In this document: positions 1 through 11,691 of the stretch, piece after piece
Layout of the letters: the number at the start of each line of letters is the position of its first letter
Position numbering within the stretch: position 1 is the stretch's first letter
Assembly (NCBI GenBank): GCA_016806645.1
Contig: JACSYO010000389.1
Location: 2,146,001-2,210,000, forward strand
Length of the DNA stretch: 64,000 bases
Reading direction: 5' to 3'
From: Ophiodon elongatus
Taxonomy: Eukaryota; Chordata; Actinopteri; Perciformes; Hexagrammidae
Position numbers and translations under genes: made by a program
The notes under the pieces: model-generated
What the model was told of the DNA's origin: nothing
The model's input: the letters and a program-made list of their open reading frames with translations, nothing else
Database searches by the model: none

Positions 1-1793
1 TCAAGGTGACACTGATCAATAACAAAGTCATATATCACAAACATATAAACAAAGACACCACATAATAGCCATCAAACTTGGGAGGCAGGAGGATATTTCT
101 TTCTGGAATTAAAAGTAATAAATTCTACAGGTGTCTCGAAAGGACAGTTTTTCCTACTTTAGTGCCGTCTCGTTGTCCTTCTCTGCATGGTGTGACACCT
201 CAGTGTCCTTTCTCTGGCACGGTGCTGCTGCTCTCCGGCTGTGACAACCAGCACTGGAGTGGTAACACTTTCAAGATGTGATTTTGTCTTCTTTTTTTTT
301 TAACAGTGTGAGATTTACATGGTCAGTGGAGAAGAGCAGAGCGACACTGGGGCACAGATGGCCAGTGGGTAACTGATGAGAGAGAGAGAGAGAGAGGGAG
401 GGAGTGATGGAGGGAGACAGAGTTTGTCCTTGACCTTCACACACTTACTCGATGTGGAGCCCACCATAAGGAAGAATCCCAAACACATACATTTACACAC
501 ATGCACATGCTGCCCATACACAGCATCTAATCGAATCACATTCACTCCTGTTTTATTTCTCCTCTGTTTCTTTATTTCATTCACAGTTTCCGGCTCACGT
601 CCTCCTGAGGCTGTGGTCGCACCTGATCCATCTTTTGGTTTCATTTGCCATGGCCCTATTTCATGCACATCCAATCTCCGCCTCTGTTGGGTGAAATCAC
701 TGGAGGAGAATATCATTTTTGATGTTTCAGGTTTTCGTTGTCTGAATTACATATCTAAAATACAACATCTCAAATAAAACAAGCTTTATTCACACAATAT
801 ACCATTTAAAACATTTGAGTAAAGGATGCAGTTTCTACGCACAAGTTGGTATTATTTCATTCAAAACACAGACTGCCATCGTGCAGACAGGAGATGTCAT
901 ATTGAGTGTGATCGGACTCAGAGTTACTGTACACATTCTCTGCTTAAACACTGATCTCGGGGCTGTGAGGAGATGAGTCATATTGAAAAGGCTAATGAGT
1001 TCATCTAATCCACTGTGTTTTTCATATCTCTGATGTCATGCTGAGCCACAGGACCTAATGGGGAATGTGACTTAGTGGAGTGTTGGAGACGGGATGAGCA
1101 AACTGGTGTTAATGTGTGTCTGCGTGTGGCATTACAGTGTCGGAGGTACAGTATGTGCTATAACTGATGATGCAACTGCTAATTTGGTGGCCAGACAGTG
1201 AAAGGTGACAAATCATGCTATAATTAGGTGGCAATGCCAGAACGACTGAACTTCTAACAGTGGAACAAATGTGCAACAAAAACAAAAAGATTATATCAGA
1301 TGAATATTGGAGTTATCGTTGCTCATAATGTTATCCTACATTCATATGTTAAATTTAAGTTTATATGCGGGTTTTTATTTTGCAAAGGAATCGTCTCTCA
1401 TGCATTCAATATGTACTGTCTCGATTATTGTGATTCTGTTTTATTTGAACTTTAGCAGAAGTTTCGTCTTTCGTCGCCAGAGTTTCAATAGAGAGCGTAT
1501 CGCCTCCCTCCCTTTGTCTGATTTAGAACAGATTACACATTACTTTTTGAGGCGCGGGTACAGTCTGCAAAAAACCTAATCTACTGTAGAAGTAACCTCA
1601 ATCCAAACATACTGTTATCAGTGTTCCTTTCAAAAACTTCTAAAAGAGATTAGCTTTCTCAAACGCAGCACACAACACTGACCTGTAAATTACATAACGC
1701 AACATGACCCAGCTTCCCCCTGCTTTTATTCTTCCCTTACTCTGCTTTGTCTTTATCCTTTTTCACCTTACCGCCAGCACTATCTCTCCCTCG
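1..1793. other. Unassigned non-coding stretch
   Basis: I see no gene here. Open frames are short and two overlap on opposite strands around 315-777. A frame at 1307-1579 (90 codons) has a hydrophobic first half followed by a basic segment, but it matches no family I know. The only clear structure is a short GA tract at 378-396. Confidence 0.6.
378..396. repeat. (GA)n microsatellite
   Basis: Uninterrupted GA dinucleotides, about 9 units, running into a G-rich purine stretch. Confidence 0.9.
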
Positions 1794-1806
1794 CACACAC
1801 ACATAC

Positions 1807-1887
<81 letters not shown>
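1794..1887. repeat. Compound (CA)n/(CG)n microsatellite
   Basis: About 94 bp of CA dinucleotides interrupted by CATA steps and by a short CGCGCGCG block near 1814-1821. The alternating purine-pyrimidine content makes it a potential Z-DNA former. Confidence 0.95.
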
Positions 1888-1888
<1 letters not shown>

Positions 1889-1987
1889 TCACTCTCAGAC
1901 CTTCACTGTCTTTCTCGCTTGCACTTCACATGCACTTCTTAAAACCTCTCCAAACTGGCTTTTTTTTGCCTCACTGGTCCATTTTTG

Positions 1988-1988
<1 letters not shown>

Positions 1989-2029
<41 letters not shown>
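1989..2029. repeat. (CA)n microsatellite
   Basis: About 20 perfect CA units. It is the second of four CA arrays within 600 bp. Confidence 0.95.
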
Positions 2030-2031
<2 letters not shown>

Positions 2032-2120
2032 TTACCTCTTGTAAATGTGTGTACACATACTCACAGGTGGAGTCACACAGCAGCAGTATGAAGCCTTTTT
2101 TTTTCACTGACTGAAAAAAG

Positions 2121-2138
2121 ACACACACACACACACAC
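2121..2138. repeat. (AC)9 microsatellite
   Basis: Nine perfect AC units. Confidence 0.9.
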
Positions 2139-2309
2139 CAGTTTTGCTCTTTGTTTTTGCTGTTATCACTTATTGTGCGGGTACGGAGGAGAGAAAACAC
2201 ATGTCAGCACACACAGGGACACACACTGTACTCCCATTACTTCTTGTGGGATGACCTCCCTCTGTGTGATTAAGGACTAGCTTTGGGAGGCATTTGCTGA
2301 CTGACCTGG

Positions 2310-2310
<1 letters not shown>

Positions 2311-2379
<69 letters not shown>

Positions 2380-2384
2380 AGAGA
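2311..2384. repeat. (CA)33 followed by (GA)4
   Basis: Thirty-three perfect CA units (2311-2376) pass directly into four GA units. A perfect array of this length is likely to vary between individuals. Confidence 0.95.
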
Positions 2385-2527
2385 TACAGTGGTGATTGGA
2401 TGAGCGCATGTCCCTGGCCCAGGCACCACGGTCTCCCTGGAGCCGCCTGCCAAGAAGTGATGTCACCATTTCTGTTCAGACACATCTCGTCTCTCCCTTC
2501 GACAAGGGCGAAGCACAAAGCACTTTG

Positions 2528-2545
2528 TCTCTCTCTCTCTCTCTC
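2528..2545. repeat. (TC)9 microsatellite
   Basis: Nine perfect TC units, the last element of the 1.8-2.5 kb cluster. Confidence 0.9.
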
Positions 2546-3097
2546 GGTCACACACACGTTCATTCGCTGTCGTAGCTTCCTGGCATCAGAGTCCATGTGT
2601 GCATGCTGGCGCGTGAGAACACTGGTCAAAGTGTGTCCTTTCTTTACTGCTTGATGTGGTCGCCGTGGTGGTGTTGTTTCGCCTCACTTCCGTTCTGCTC
2701 CCCGTCTACGAGCAGTTCAAAAGCACACGCTGCCCGTCCAAGCTCAATTTTTAACCTCCAGTCATGCCCTCAGGCTAAAAACAAACCGCTCAAGCTGTCT
2801 GCTGAGGGAGCAGTGGGACCGTAGGGGGTCATAAAAGTGACCTTGCGGCTGAACGGTCTTTTGGTTTGACCGACTGGCACGATGTGGGTGGGCCAAATTT
2901 TTAACACTCAACGACTACTGCTGCAGCCCTGAGTCAGCATGAGAGTTTTGACGCTTTTCGCACAGTCACACCTGCATCGGCTTTCTTTAAAGTTCTTTAT
3001 GCTATTTGAGAGTTGTTCGTGCAGCAGTGAGCCACAAAAGCAGCTCTAATTTGCCAAAAATCAAACCTATTATGTTGTCGCCATCGTTAATAAATCT
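2546..3097. other. Unassigned non-coding stretch
   Basis: No gene, tandem array or recognisable repeat seen. Confidence 0.5.
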
Positions 3098-3557
3098 TTA
3101 AAGGTCCCATATTTTAGAAAGGGAGATTTCCATGTCTTTTTTAAAACATTTTTTATTATAAAGCAGGTCTGAGTGCAAAATAAATACTGTGAAAGTATCA
3201 AAACCCTCAATACATGGAGAAATGCACAAAGCTTGCATTCAGAAAATATGGCTTTTAAAACGAGCAGTCAGGATTTCCATCAGGTTGTGATGTCACCACT
3301 ATACACTCACCGGCAGGAGTGACGTGACACTCAGTGTAGTTCACACACACAGGAAGTTCCCGGCTGCAGTGAAGCTGTGAAAATGGCGACGGCGCAGATG
3401 TGGAAAGACCAGAAACGCAGAGCAGGCTGGGTACATTCCTACAGACAGAATGAGAAAAATAAGGTGTATTTTTAACCTTAAATCATGTAAACATGTTCTG
3501 GTAGAACCCCAACATACAAGTATGAACCTTAATATGAGCACAATATGTCTTCTTTAA
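3098..3557 (+). mobile_element. MITE-like element with TTAA ends (TTAAAGGTCCCATATT family)
   Basis: The element begins TTAAAGGTCCCATATT at 3098 and ends in a decayed inverted copy closing on TTAA at 3554-3557. Internal phrases such as ATAAAGCAGGTCTGAG (3160-3175) and a late CATGTAAACATGTTCT match a short non-autonomous element I recognise as very common in percomorph fish. TTAA at both ends is the target choice of piggyBac-type transposases. That is an inference, since no transposase is encoded. Internal open frames have no coding signature. Confidence 0.75.
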
Positions 3558-4512
3558 TACGTCTGTAGCGTTTTTTCCGTTCCTTTTTTCCCCACATATA
3601 GGGATAAAATGCAGCGGGATGAGTCACAGAGAGCAGACGAATACTCGTGTCAATGGAACAGATAAATGGCAGCTCATTGAGTAATGTGAACAATTCAATC
3701 AGCTTCCATCGTCTCACTTTTACAGTGAAAGGGCAGCTTCCAGCACTTCATCTAGATAAATAAAGGGTAAAAGTCCTGTGAGTCCACTTCTCTTCCTCGT
3801 ATACTTAATGCACAGTAACCAGATGCTACCACTGTACTACAGCACTAAATCTTTCAGACCATCTCTGCATGTTAAACACCTGCGAGCCAAGACTCGGGTA
3901 CTGTATGTGCGTCCACGTTGATATTTAAATGCCAAACGGTGCAGCGTATGTGAGGACGAGATGTATCTGTGTGGAGGCTGACATTTCCGAGGAGGAGAGC
4001 AGGCGTAATGAGAGGAAGTGGAAGGGGGGAGTGGACTGACATAAGTGTGTAAGCATGGACGCGCATTAGTTATGTGAGTGTGAGAGCATCTACGGGTGTG
4101 TGTCTTTGCACGTGAATGCCGATGTGCGAGTGACTAAAAGAGGGCTTGTCATGTGACGGAGCAGTGGAAATAGAGGTCGTCGGTAATGGAAGTCTGAGTG
4201 ACTGAAGAACACGCACTCGGTACTGAATATGAAGCTGACAGTTTGCATTTTGTTGATGCGATTGAAATATTATTGAAAAACAAGTTAACAAGTTAAGTTG
4301 AATCTTTGAGCCCAAGCTATTTCGATGCGTTTATTATTTATTATTATAATTCCTGCACATAAAGTGTGGATAAAGGAGTTAAAGAAACATCACACTTTGG
4401 GATTTTCAGTTCAACTGCATCGGGGTTTGATTGAGGTAACTTCACAACTGAAACCCGTTAGACTCAAAGAGCAAAGGTCATGCGTACTGTTTTATCACCT
4501 TCTATGCAAATA
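3558..4512. other. Unassigned non-coding stretch
   Basis: Nothing recognised. The minus-strand frames at 3872-4315 are short and show no domain. Confidence 0.5.
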
Positions 4513-4673
4513 TTAAAGGTGCTAAATTTGAAATTCAGATTATTATTATTCAGACTATTTGCTGTGTGAAGATAGAATGGAGTGATGGTGACCTAAGCAG
4601 AGAATGAAGGCACTCTCCTCTTTGAGGTGTTTTAATCTGTGATAGTTAGCTTTTGTTACGTAGCCAATAGTCC

Positions 4674-4734
<61 letters not shown>

Positions 4735-4824
4735 ACAAGGCTCAGCCGTCACCATGTTGAGAGCCGTGTAGAGGCAATCCCTCAATCATAGATGTGCTGT
4801 GAATTTGGAATTAAGCACCTTTAA
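4513..4824 (-). mobile_element. MITE-like repeat, family B, with inverted ends and TTAA termini
   Basis: The left end reads TTAAAGGTGCTAAATTTG. The right end is its inverted counterpart and closes on TTAA at 4821-4824, giving terminal inverted repeats of about 28 bp with a few mismatches. The conserved segment around CCATGTTGAGAGCCGTGT (4752-4769) recurs at 30.8 kb and, inverted, at 42.5 kb, so this is a multi-copy family. A 28-unit TG array sits in the middle. No protein is encoded. Confidence 0.75.
4676..4731. repeat. (GT)28 microsatellite inside the family B element
   Basis: Perfect GT dinucleotides lying within a mobile-element copy, so the array arose in, or was carried by, that element. 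Confidence 0.95.
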
Positions 4825-5365
4825 TGTAAAAATAAATCAAATACAAACATGCAAATTATTTCCTCAGAGACAAATGTGTTACTCATTTGCAAACGCTGAA
4901 TAATGGACTTCTTTTGTATTTTCATAAAAATGATCATACTTAAAGATATTAAAACTATTAAATATTAACGCATAATATGAGCCGTATGAATAGCCTCAAA
5001 CCAAAAATATCATTATCATATAACCATAGTGATCATCTATCCATAATATGTACTCAACTGACGGAAGAGAGGAGAGCAGGAAGTGGATATTTGGATGCAG
5101 GGCAGGATGTGGAGCTGTTGTGAGCACTAAAATAACACATCATAATAATCAGAGGCATATTGTGTGACATCAGCAGCTCCGGCCTAAAGATATTGGCATT
5201 TGTCTTTCAAGAGTCTTGGCTGTATATTACGTGGCCCGTGGGACCGTCTTAATTTCATAAACAACTCCAGACATTTAATATATTGTGCAGTTACTTTAGG
5301 ATTGTATACAGTACAGTATATTTGGTCACTAGCCTCAAATTCCCAAAACATCCAGTAAAAGATGA
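4825..5365. other. Unassigned non-coding stretch
   Basis: AT-rich sequence with no recognisable feature. Confidence 0.5.
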
Positions 5366-5424
5366 GATGATGATGATGATGATGAGGTGGGGGTTGGGGG
5401 GGGGGGGTGATGGGGGGGGGGTTG
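5366..5424. repeat. (GAT)n array followed by a G-rich tract
   Basis: About 7 GAT units (5366-5385) pass into several long G runs up to 5421. Four or more G runs close together could fold as a G-quadruplex on the + strand. Confidence 0.85.
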
Positions 5425-5599
5425 CGTGACAACCGCATGTCCGTGCCTTTCCCCTCAGAGGTGGATTGGATTTGTGCTTTTCTTCCGCTGGGTGATTTTG
5501 TGCTCTCCATCCATTTTCCATCTCTCCACTCTCGTCCCCTGTGGACGGGCTGCTCTTGTCCACCACCACACACAAGCACTTACAAGACGCAAATTTACT

Positions 5600-5657
5600 G
5601 AAGAAGAAGAGGAAGAGGAGGAGGAGGAGGAGGAGGAAGAGGAAGGCGGGGGGGGGG
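5600..5657. repeat. Polypurine GAA/GGA tract ending in a G run
   Basis: A pure purine strand of GAA and GGA triplets followed by a G run, interrupted only by one C at 5647. It creates long Glu and Ser homopolymers in the overlapping frames, which are artefacts of the repeat. Confidence 0.9.
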
Positions 5658-5744
5658 TCTTAAGAAAACAGAGTGCAAAGTTTACCGAGATAAAAAAAAG
5701 TTGAGCAATTTGGTGGTTGAAAACAAACACAAGACAAGAGCAGA

Positions 5745-5747
<3 letters not shown>

Positions 5748-5806
<59 letters not shown>
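5748..5806. repeat. (TC)n microsatellite
   Basis: About 29 perfect TC units. Confidence 0.95.
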
Positions 5807-5809
<3 letters not shown>

Positions 5810-5986
5810 CCCGAGCAAAAGAAGCCTCATCCCAAGTTATTTTGAGAATCCATAGCAACCTCCTCAGCTGATCCCCACCGCGGCTCGAGACGCGCCCTCA
5901 GCGGCAACGCGGTACTTTGCCACGGCGAGAACGGATCTTCTTGAGATCCGTTCACGTGCCGGGCTTCAAAGAAAAGAGGGAAATAT

Positions 5987-6031
5987 GAGAGAGAGAGAGA
6001 GAAAGAGAAAGAGAAAGAGAAAGAGAAAGAG
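5987..6031. repeat. (GA)n passing into (GAGAAA)n
   Basis: A GA array changes into four hexanucleotide GAGAAA units, all purine on the + strand. Confidence 0.9.
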
Positions 6032-6506
6032 GCGCAGATGGATGAGAGAAATAAAGATACCTGCTCGGGAGCAGAGCCCTCTTTGAAGTGTTTGCTGGAT
6101 GCTCACGACCGCTGGCGGCTCTCCGTGTGCGCTTTGTGTCGACGTGCCGTTTCCTTCCGCTCGCGTCCGTGTGTTTTGGGGAGGTGGTGGTTCTGGGGCC
6201 TCGAGTCTCCTAATAGCCGTGGTTTTCTGTTGCCCGGCCAGAAGACGGGGCGTGTGTGGGTGTTGTTAAAAAAGAAAAAACCTGTCGCCGGGAGCAACAA
6301 CAGCTGGTTGAGCGCATTACCTGAGAACCACATTGTCATTCAAACGAGATCAGTGGAGCATCCTCGATCCCGCCGCCTCGCTACAAGCGGTTTTGTTTGT
6401 TCACTCTACACCGCAATTATTCACTCCATCTTCTGTCATTGTGTTCCTTTCCTTTTGTGCCTGTGTAAGCCAAGTTTTTAAATGTCCAACTGATCTAACA
6501 TGCTCT

Positions 6507-6510
<4 letters not shown>
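6032..6510. other. GC-richer unassigned stretch
   Basis: Noticeably richer in CpG than its surroundings. The + frame at 6038-6481 (147 codons) has no recognisable domain and no matching splice signals, so I do not call a gene. Confidence 0.4.

Positions 6511-6562
<52 letters not shown>
6511..6562. repeat. (TC)26 microsatellite
   Basis: Twenty-six perfect TC units. Confidence 0.95.
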
Positions 6563-6565
<3 letters not shown>

Positions 6566-8324
6566 CTCCTCCTCTGTGCTCACTGCCTCTTTTCATTGGA
6601 TCGCGGCCCTCTTCGCTTGTTGCGCCACAGGTAAATAAATACCTTTCCCCTTTTGTTCCCGTGTGCAGATAAACCACACACGGGCTAAGGTCTCCTGCTT
6701 GTATACCTGATCCTGAGGCAAAGATACATTCTGTATTGCGGTTGGCAAAAGCACTTCCACCTCAAGGTCCACTTGTGAGCTTTTAATTACATCACATGGT
6801 CTTCGTCGGCAGATGGAGTTTGCTCAGCTGTCCATTTAGTGGTGGCACTTAAAGGACCTTCTGGACATGACATTCTTGACCTTGAAAACAGTAGTTGACA
6901 GAAACCTTTGTCTAGTAATCGCTGCCCGAGCTTTCGATCACATCACATGATCTTCACCAGCAGACGTATACAAGCTCACATGAATGAATGGACCAATGAG
7001 ATCGCATTTTCATCTTCTGCTTGCTAAGTCGAGAATTTACTCCAGTTTCACGCTCGTGTTTTCATCAATCAAATGGCAGATCTGGGGTCAGGTAGCACTC
7101 ACGCACTGAGTATTACAGCGGCCCAACGTCTCATTTTTTACTCAGTGGCTCATTAACAAGTTAATCCAAGCTTAGTGGCTCGCCACCCCGTCTTGTTTAA
7201 TCCATCGGAATAGGAAGCGAATGTTTTCGTGGCCAAATGTGAAGCACGCGGTGAAATAGGGTTCAAATCTCTGTACTGACACACAACAAACACATTTACA
7301 CACACAAACTCTGCACTCATCACTCACTGCCCGTTCAATACCCGTTTAGGACCCATTCAGGCTAAAGCCTCACCTATTCGAGGTTGCTCGTTCGCTCTTC
7401 CCGCCAGCCCACAGAAGCCCCATGGAGACACTTTAATTTGGGAAATTGAGTGCAGCGAGTTCGGCATCTCATTACTGTCTTAACTTGAAGTGGGATGGGA
7501 ACCGGGGCTTCGCTTCCTCATCCGATATCAAGTGCAAGTCTTTTTGGCCTTTTAAGGCCACAGCGCCGTGTGAGCTGCTGCTGCAGTGTGCAGAACCGCC
7601 TCTTCACTCTGCGACGGAGACTCAGCGGTAAATCAAACTGGACTTTACCGGCAGCAGATACCCCCGAAAAGATGAACACGGCGAGTGCAGTGAGGGAAAG
7701 CTGGCGGTTTCCCAGAGCTGTTTTTAAGTCTTAAAGATAAAGTCTCATGTCACGTCTTGGAGGACAAATGATGAGTCAAGCCCCGGGCGTGCATTAGCAC
7801 ACTGCAAGTCAAGATGCAATCTTCTTCAGGTCTCTGAGTTCATTGATCGGGATTATTAATGGCTGGAACCAGGTCCTTTCTTCACTGAGTTTTATTGGAA
7901 CTAAAGTAAAAGGGAATATGTGTAAAATTGTGATTTAAATCAGACGTTCTGGAGGAAGGAACACGTTGGGCTTAACAGCCGTGTTCGGTCTGGATCACAC
8001 ATGCCGGATGGAAGACATTTAATATCAGCCGGGAAGGGGGGGAATACAAGACCAGCACCCCACAGCTCCCTTAAGAACATTGTGCCCGTGCTGTACAATA
8101 GCAAGGAGCTGTGAAATGTCACACAGCTAAAGGTTATTTCCTACTTCATTAGTACCCGGAGGGGAAAAAAGGACCATTCCTGTTGCCGTGGTCAGTGGGC
8201 CAAGGACAGTGTAAGTCTGAGATAAGGTGAGAGGGATGTGGGAGTGTTTAATTATAGCAGTAGATGATGTGGTGAGACTGTGTGGGGGTGGGAGGGGGGG
8301 GGGGTGAACGTTCAGACACATGCA
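6563..8324. other. Unassigned non-coding stretch
   Basis: No gene or repeat copy recognised. A G-run cluster lies at 8282-8304. Confidence 0.5.
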
Positions 8325-8400
8325 TGCAGTGGTGGAAGTATTTACATCCTTTACTTATTAATACTCCACTACGAGTAAAATTCCTGCATTCAAAATCATG
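8325..8400 (+). repeat. Interspersed repeat fragment, family F
   Basis: The phrase GCAGTGGTGGAAGTATTTAC, then TACTCCACTACGAGTAAAAT and CCTGCATTCAAAATC, resembles a widespread teleost repeat full of AAGTA and TACTT motifs. Only part is present. The call rests on remembered family sequence. Confidence 0.55.
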
Positions 8401-8410
8401 AAAAATACAT

Positions 8411-8480
8411 GTATCAAATCCATTACAGCAGGAGGTACGATCTTAAATGGGGTTTACTCTCTGGGTTTTCCTCATTTCAA
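8411..8480 (+). repeat. Direct repeat, copy 1 (70 bp)
   Basis: It shares about 88 percent of positions with 8941-9010, with the core TCTTAAATGGGGTTTACTCT (8441-8460). The two copies are exactly 530 bp apart, which points to a local duplication or to paired element ends. Confidence 0.85.
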
Positions 8481-8577
8481 AATACACTCGGACAATTACA
8501 TGCACAACCCCAGCCAGTGCATCACAGCCCCGCCTCCACCAGAAAAGGACCGGTCAGGGCTGTAGAGCTCATTTTTT

Positions 8578-8592
8578 GGGGGGGGGGGGGGG
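8578..8592. repeat. G15 homopolymer
   Basis: Fifteen consecutive G residues. Confidence 0.9.
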
Positions 8593-8599
8593 ACACCTG

Positions 8600-8940
8600 G
8601 GTTGCACATTCATGATTGGAAGGGCCAGCTGCAGCCGGCCCCAAGCCGCCCCGTAGTGAGGGATTATAGTAGCTGCTGTAATTCGCTGCTCCGATAGGGC
8701 GCCGCTTCCTTTTCGAGAGCCGCTCATGTGAAATGTGTGCTTGGAGTGAGAGAAGATGCTCCACCTTGCGATGCCGAGTGTCTCATCGATCGCAGAGGCT
8801 TCGCACGCGCACACGTGCAGGCGGCGACGTTTCCCGTCCGGAGGAAGAGAGCCCGGCTCATGACCGACTCCTGGCATCAGAAAGGATGGAGAGCTGCGAC
8901 GAAAGTATAAAGGGACACGCTGAGGTGCAGCCACCTGTTG
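8600..8940. other. GC- and CpG-rich spacer between the two direct repeats
   Basis: CpG dinucleotides are frequent from about 8630 to 8910. The overlapping frames lack domains. It may be regulatory DNA or part of a larger repeat bounded by the direct repeats. Confidence 0.35.
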
Positions 8941-9010
8941 GTATTAAATCCATAACAGCAGGAGGAACAATCTTAAATGGGGTTCACTCTCTGGGTTTTT
9001 TCTTCATTCA
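8941..9010 (+). repeat. Direct repeat, copy 2 (70 bp)
   Basis: Second copy of the 8411-8480 sequence in the same orientation. Differences are single-base changes plus a one-base indel near the end. Confidence 0.85.
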
Positions 9011-10811
9011 ACTGTGTGAATAATTAGTCAGAATTAATCATAAAAAATACGTTTTTTCCGAAGACCAATCTGACTTTAAAATGACAGTACACCACCTGAG
9101 TGTCACTCAGACAGTATCAGGCCATTCTGATGTGGAATTTGAAAATGAAAGCCCTCTAGATGTTATGTTTTTACTACGAGCTGTGTTCCCTCTAAATGCA
9201 GAGTATTTTACTGGAACGATCACGCTGGTATGATCATACACATCAAACGGTTGAATCAAATGTTATGTTATTTTCGGAAAAATCTGATAATATTCTTATA
9301 ATCCACATCCCCCAGCCCTAGGTGGTTTAAATTATTTGATCCGCATATAGAAATGTGTTATTTTTTTTTAAATATTTTTGTTTCGGCCAAAAAGAAACAC
9401 ACTACATATAATGTAACAATAGCCATTATTGTAGAATGCTTATTTAACAACCTGCCCACCAAATCTAGGAGGCAATTTTCCCAACAATATGATAGTTATA
9501 TGTTCCGAAATCTGTCCCCTGCATCTGTTGGTCACCTGCTGCAGTAAAGTTAATATTTCTCTTGTTGTGAGATTCTGCCACCTCGTGGCCAAAGCAGGTA
9601 GCACAGCCAACAGGGACACTATTAAAGGAAAAGTCCCCCCAATCTCAAGTACCATTAGTTATTAAAATAGTAATTGTGGATTTGATCTATTCAGGACCAA
9701 CATCTCACACACAGAAGATGAATAATGGATAAACTAGTCATCTGGTTTTATTGGCATGCATTTGGCATACATTTTTACACTCAAGAAACATATTTGAATT
9801 AGAGCCGATACAGGTATAATTCTCTATCACACTTTTATATAAGGTGATATAAAACATGTTCTGTAAATTATGTTGGAGAACTGTTTAAAGATGAAATAAC
9901 CTTACTGCATATAGCGAAATGTCTGATGGTTGACAAAGTCCTATGGCTTCTATCACCAAATCTCATTTGAATATATTGTGTTTATCTCAATCTAATTCTT
10001 TTTAGTTCTAATGTAAATCCCGCGGGGTTTTATATTTTACTTTTTCAACGCGATCACGATGACGTTTCCCCATAAAAACAAATAATTAAAGGTAGTAGCT
10101 GCAGAAGGTTACGAGAATGGGCCCTATTCAATCAACATTTCTTCCATGGCTCTTTGAGTTGGCCTCAGACGCAGTAAGAGTTCCTCTGCTGTTTGCGTGT
10201 AACGCTTATCTTTGCCCAGGAGATGGTGCCACATCACAAGAAGTCCATTCAGTTTAGTTAACCCTCAATTTGCAAGCTCATGCGACACAAACTCATCATT
10301 TACCACCTCGTTTCTTCACCTCTGCCCATTTATCCCCCTCCAATATGTTCCAACATGTCTCCAGCAGTCTTTAAACTGATCCATTGGTCGTCACAAATCG
10401 ATGCTGAAGCTGTGATCATTCCTGAGACTATATTTATCTTGATACCTCCATCGCCGGATATGAATTGGCTTTTGCAGCTGAAAAAGGGTGAATGAAAGCT
10501 ATAAATCAGGAGTCATTTGTGTCCGCAGACCTCCTTCAGATTTCATGGTGGTCTGTATCGGGCTAAAAAGCAGCAGCGTGCGTCGATAAAGATGAAAACA
10601 GATGGATTTCTGCTCCCTGCGTCTGCACTGGGGAGCGAACGCTGTATTTACTGCCTGCAGAAGTCAGAGCTCCTGAATGGCTGTTTTGACCTTGGCAGCG
10701 CAGATTGAAATCCTTTTTCGATGCCAAATTACACAGGCGATGTCTCAGATTCTCGACAGGTTGCACACGTGTTGTCGCCTTGTTTTTTCTGAAGCTTTAA
10801 TTTGTTTGTCT
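9011..10811. other. Unassigned non-coding stretch
   Basis: AT-rich with no gene. A phrase near 9571-9585 (GCCACCTCGTGGCC) resembles parts of common fish repeats but is too short to assign. Confidence 0.5.
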
Positions 10812-10824
10812 CCCCCCCCCCCCC
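10812..10824. repeat. C13 homopolymer
   Basis: Thirteen C residues, followed by further short C runs to 10838. Confidence 0.85.
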
Positions 10825-11499
10825 TGCCCCTTTCCCCCTGTCAGGGGGCCAATTAAGGCGCGTGATCAAGTGCGGGGTCTCCGCGGGTCGCCGGCGACAG
10901 GCCAGAAGACGAAGTGCTCCGTGTCCACTCTCTCGGCGGATGGATGGTCTGTTTGGGGACAGTGTGTGTGTTCTCCCGGTCAAACAGCCGGGACAGCTTT
11001 CACTCCCATCCATCACCTCCGCCGTGAGGATCTGGCCTTTAGAGAAGCGCGCCGTCTGTCCGCCCTGTTAATGAGGTTTTTGAGGGATTCTGGTGCACAC
11101 AAACGTTTCTTAAGTTGATGCAAGAGTTTTGTTTCGCTTCCCTGCAGCATAATTCTTTTCATAAAGTATGAAATACATTTCCAGTTCTTAATTGAACAAG
11201 ATCACTCGTAACATGTTGGTGCTGGATTTATGAACCTTTTGGCCATATGATTTTTCATTTTTTTTTTTTTTTTTTTATCCGGGACCCTGAATTTGCTCAC
11301 TTTTAGCCTTTTTTTCATTATCATGAGAACTTTAACCTGATTTCCTTTTCCCCTTTATTGGATCACTTAATGAGTTTCAGAGAGCAAAAGTGCTGCAGAA
11401 ATGGTATTTCGGGTCCCAAAAGCATGGTTTGTTGTTATCTGTGAGCCGCAGCAGTATTCTTCATGAGGCTGGGGCGGTAATGAGAAAGTTATGAGATTG
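10825..11499. other. Unassigned stretch, GC-rich in its first 250 bp
   Basis: 10845-11070 is GC- and CpG-rich and mixes motifs such as GGCCAATTAAGG with CpG-dense segments, so it is a possible regulatory element. A T19 run broken by no other base ends near 11276. Confidence 0.4.
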
Positions 11500-11515
11500 C
11501 CCCCCCCCCCCCCCC
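11500..11515. repeat. C16 homopolymer
   Basis: Sixteen consecutive C residues. Confidence 0.9.
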
Positions 11516-11602
11516 TCGCCCTGCTGGAAACGACTGATGAGCCTGAACTTGCAAATAAAGTAAAAACAATCAGGGGAGAAGGTGGGGAGGAGAGCGACAC
11601 AT

Positions 11603-11611
11603 GCACGCGCA

Positions 11612-11690
<79 letters not shown>
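11603..11690. repeat. Compound (CG)(CA)n(TA)n microsatellite
   Basis: A CGCG-containing start, about 32 CA units, then five AT units. Confidence 0.95.

Positions 11691-11691
<1 letters not shown>

Noticed and set aside
1704..2629. His/Thr-rich and Val/Cys-rich proteins from the CA arrays
   Set aside because: Pure translations of dinucleotide repeats.
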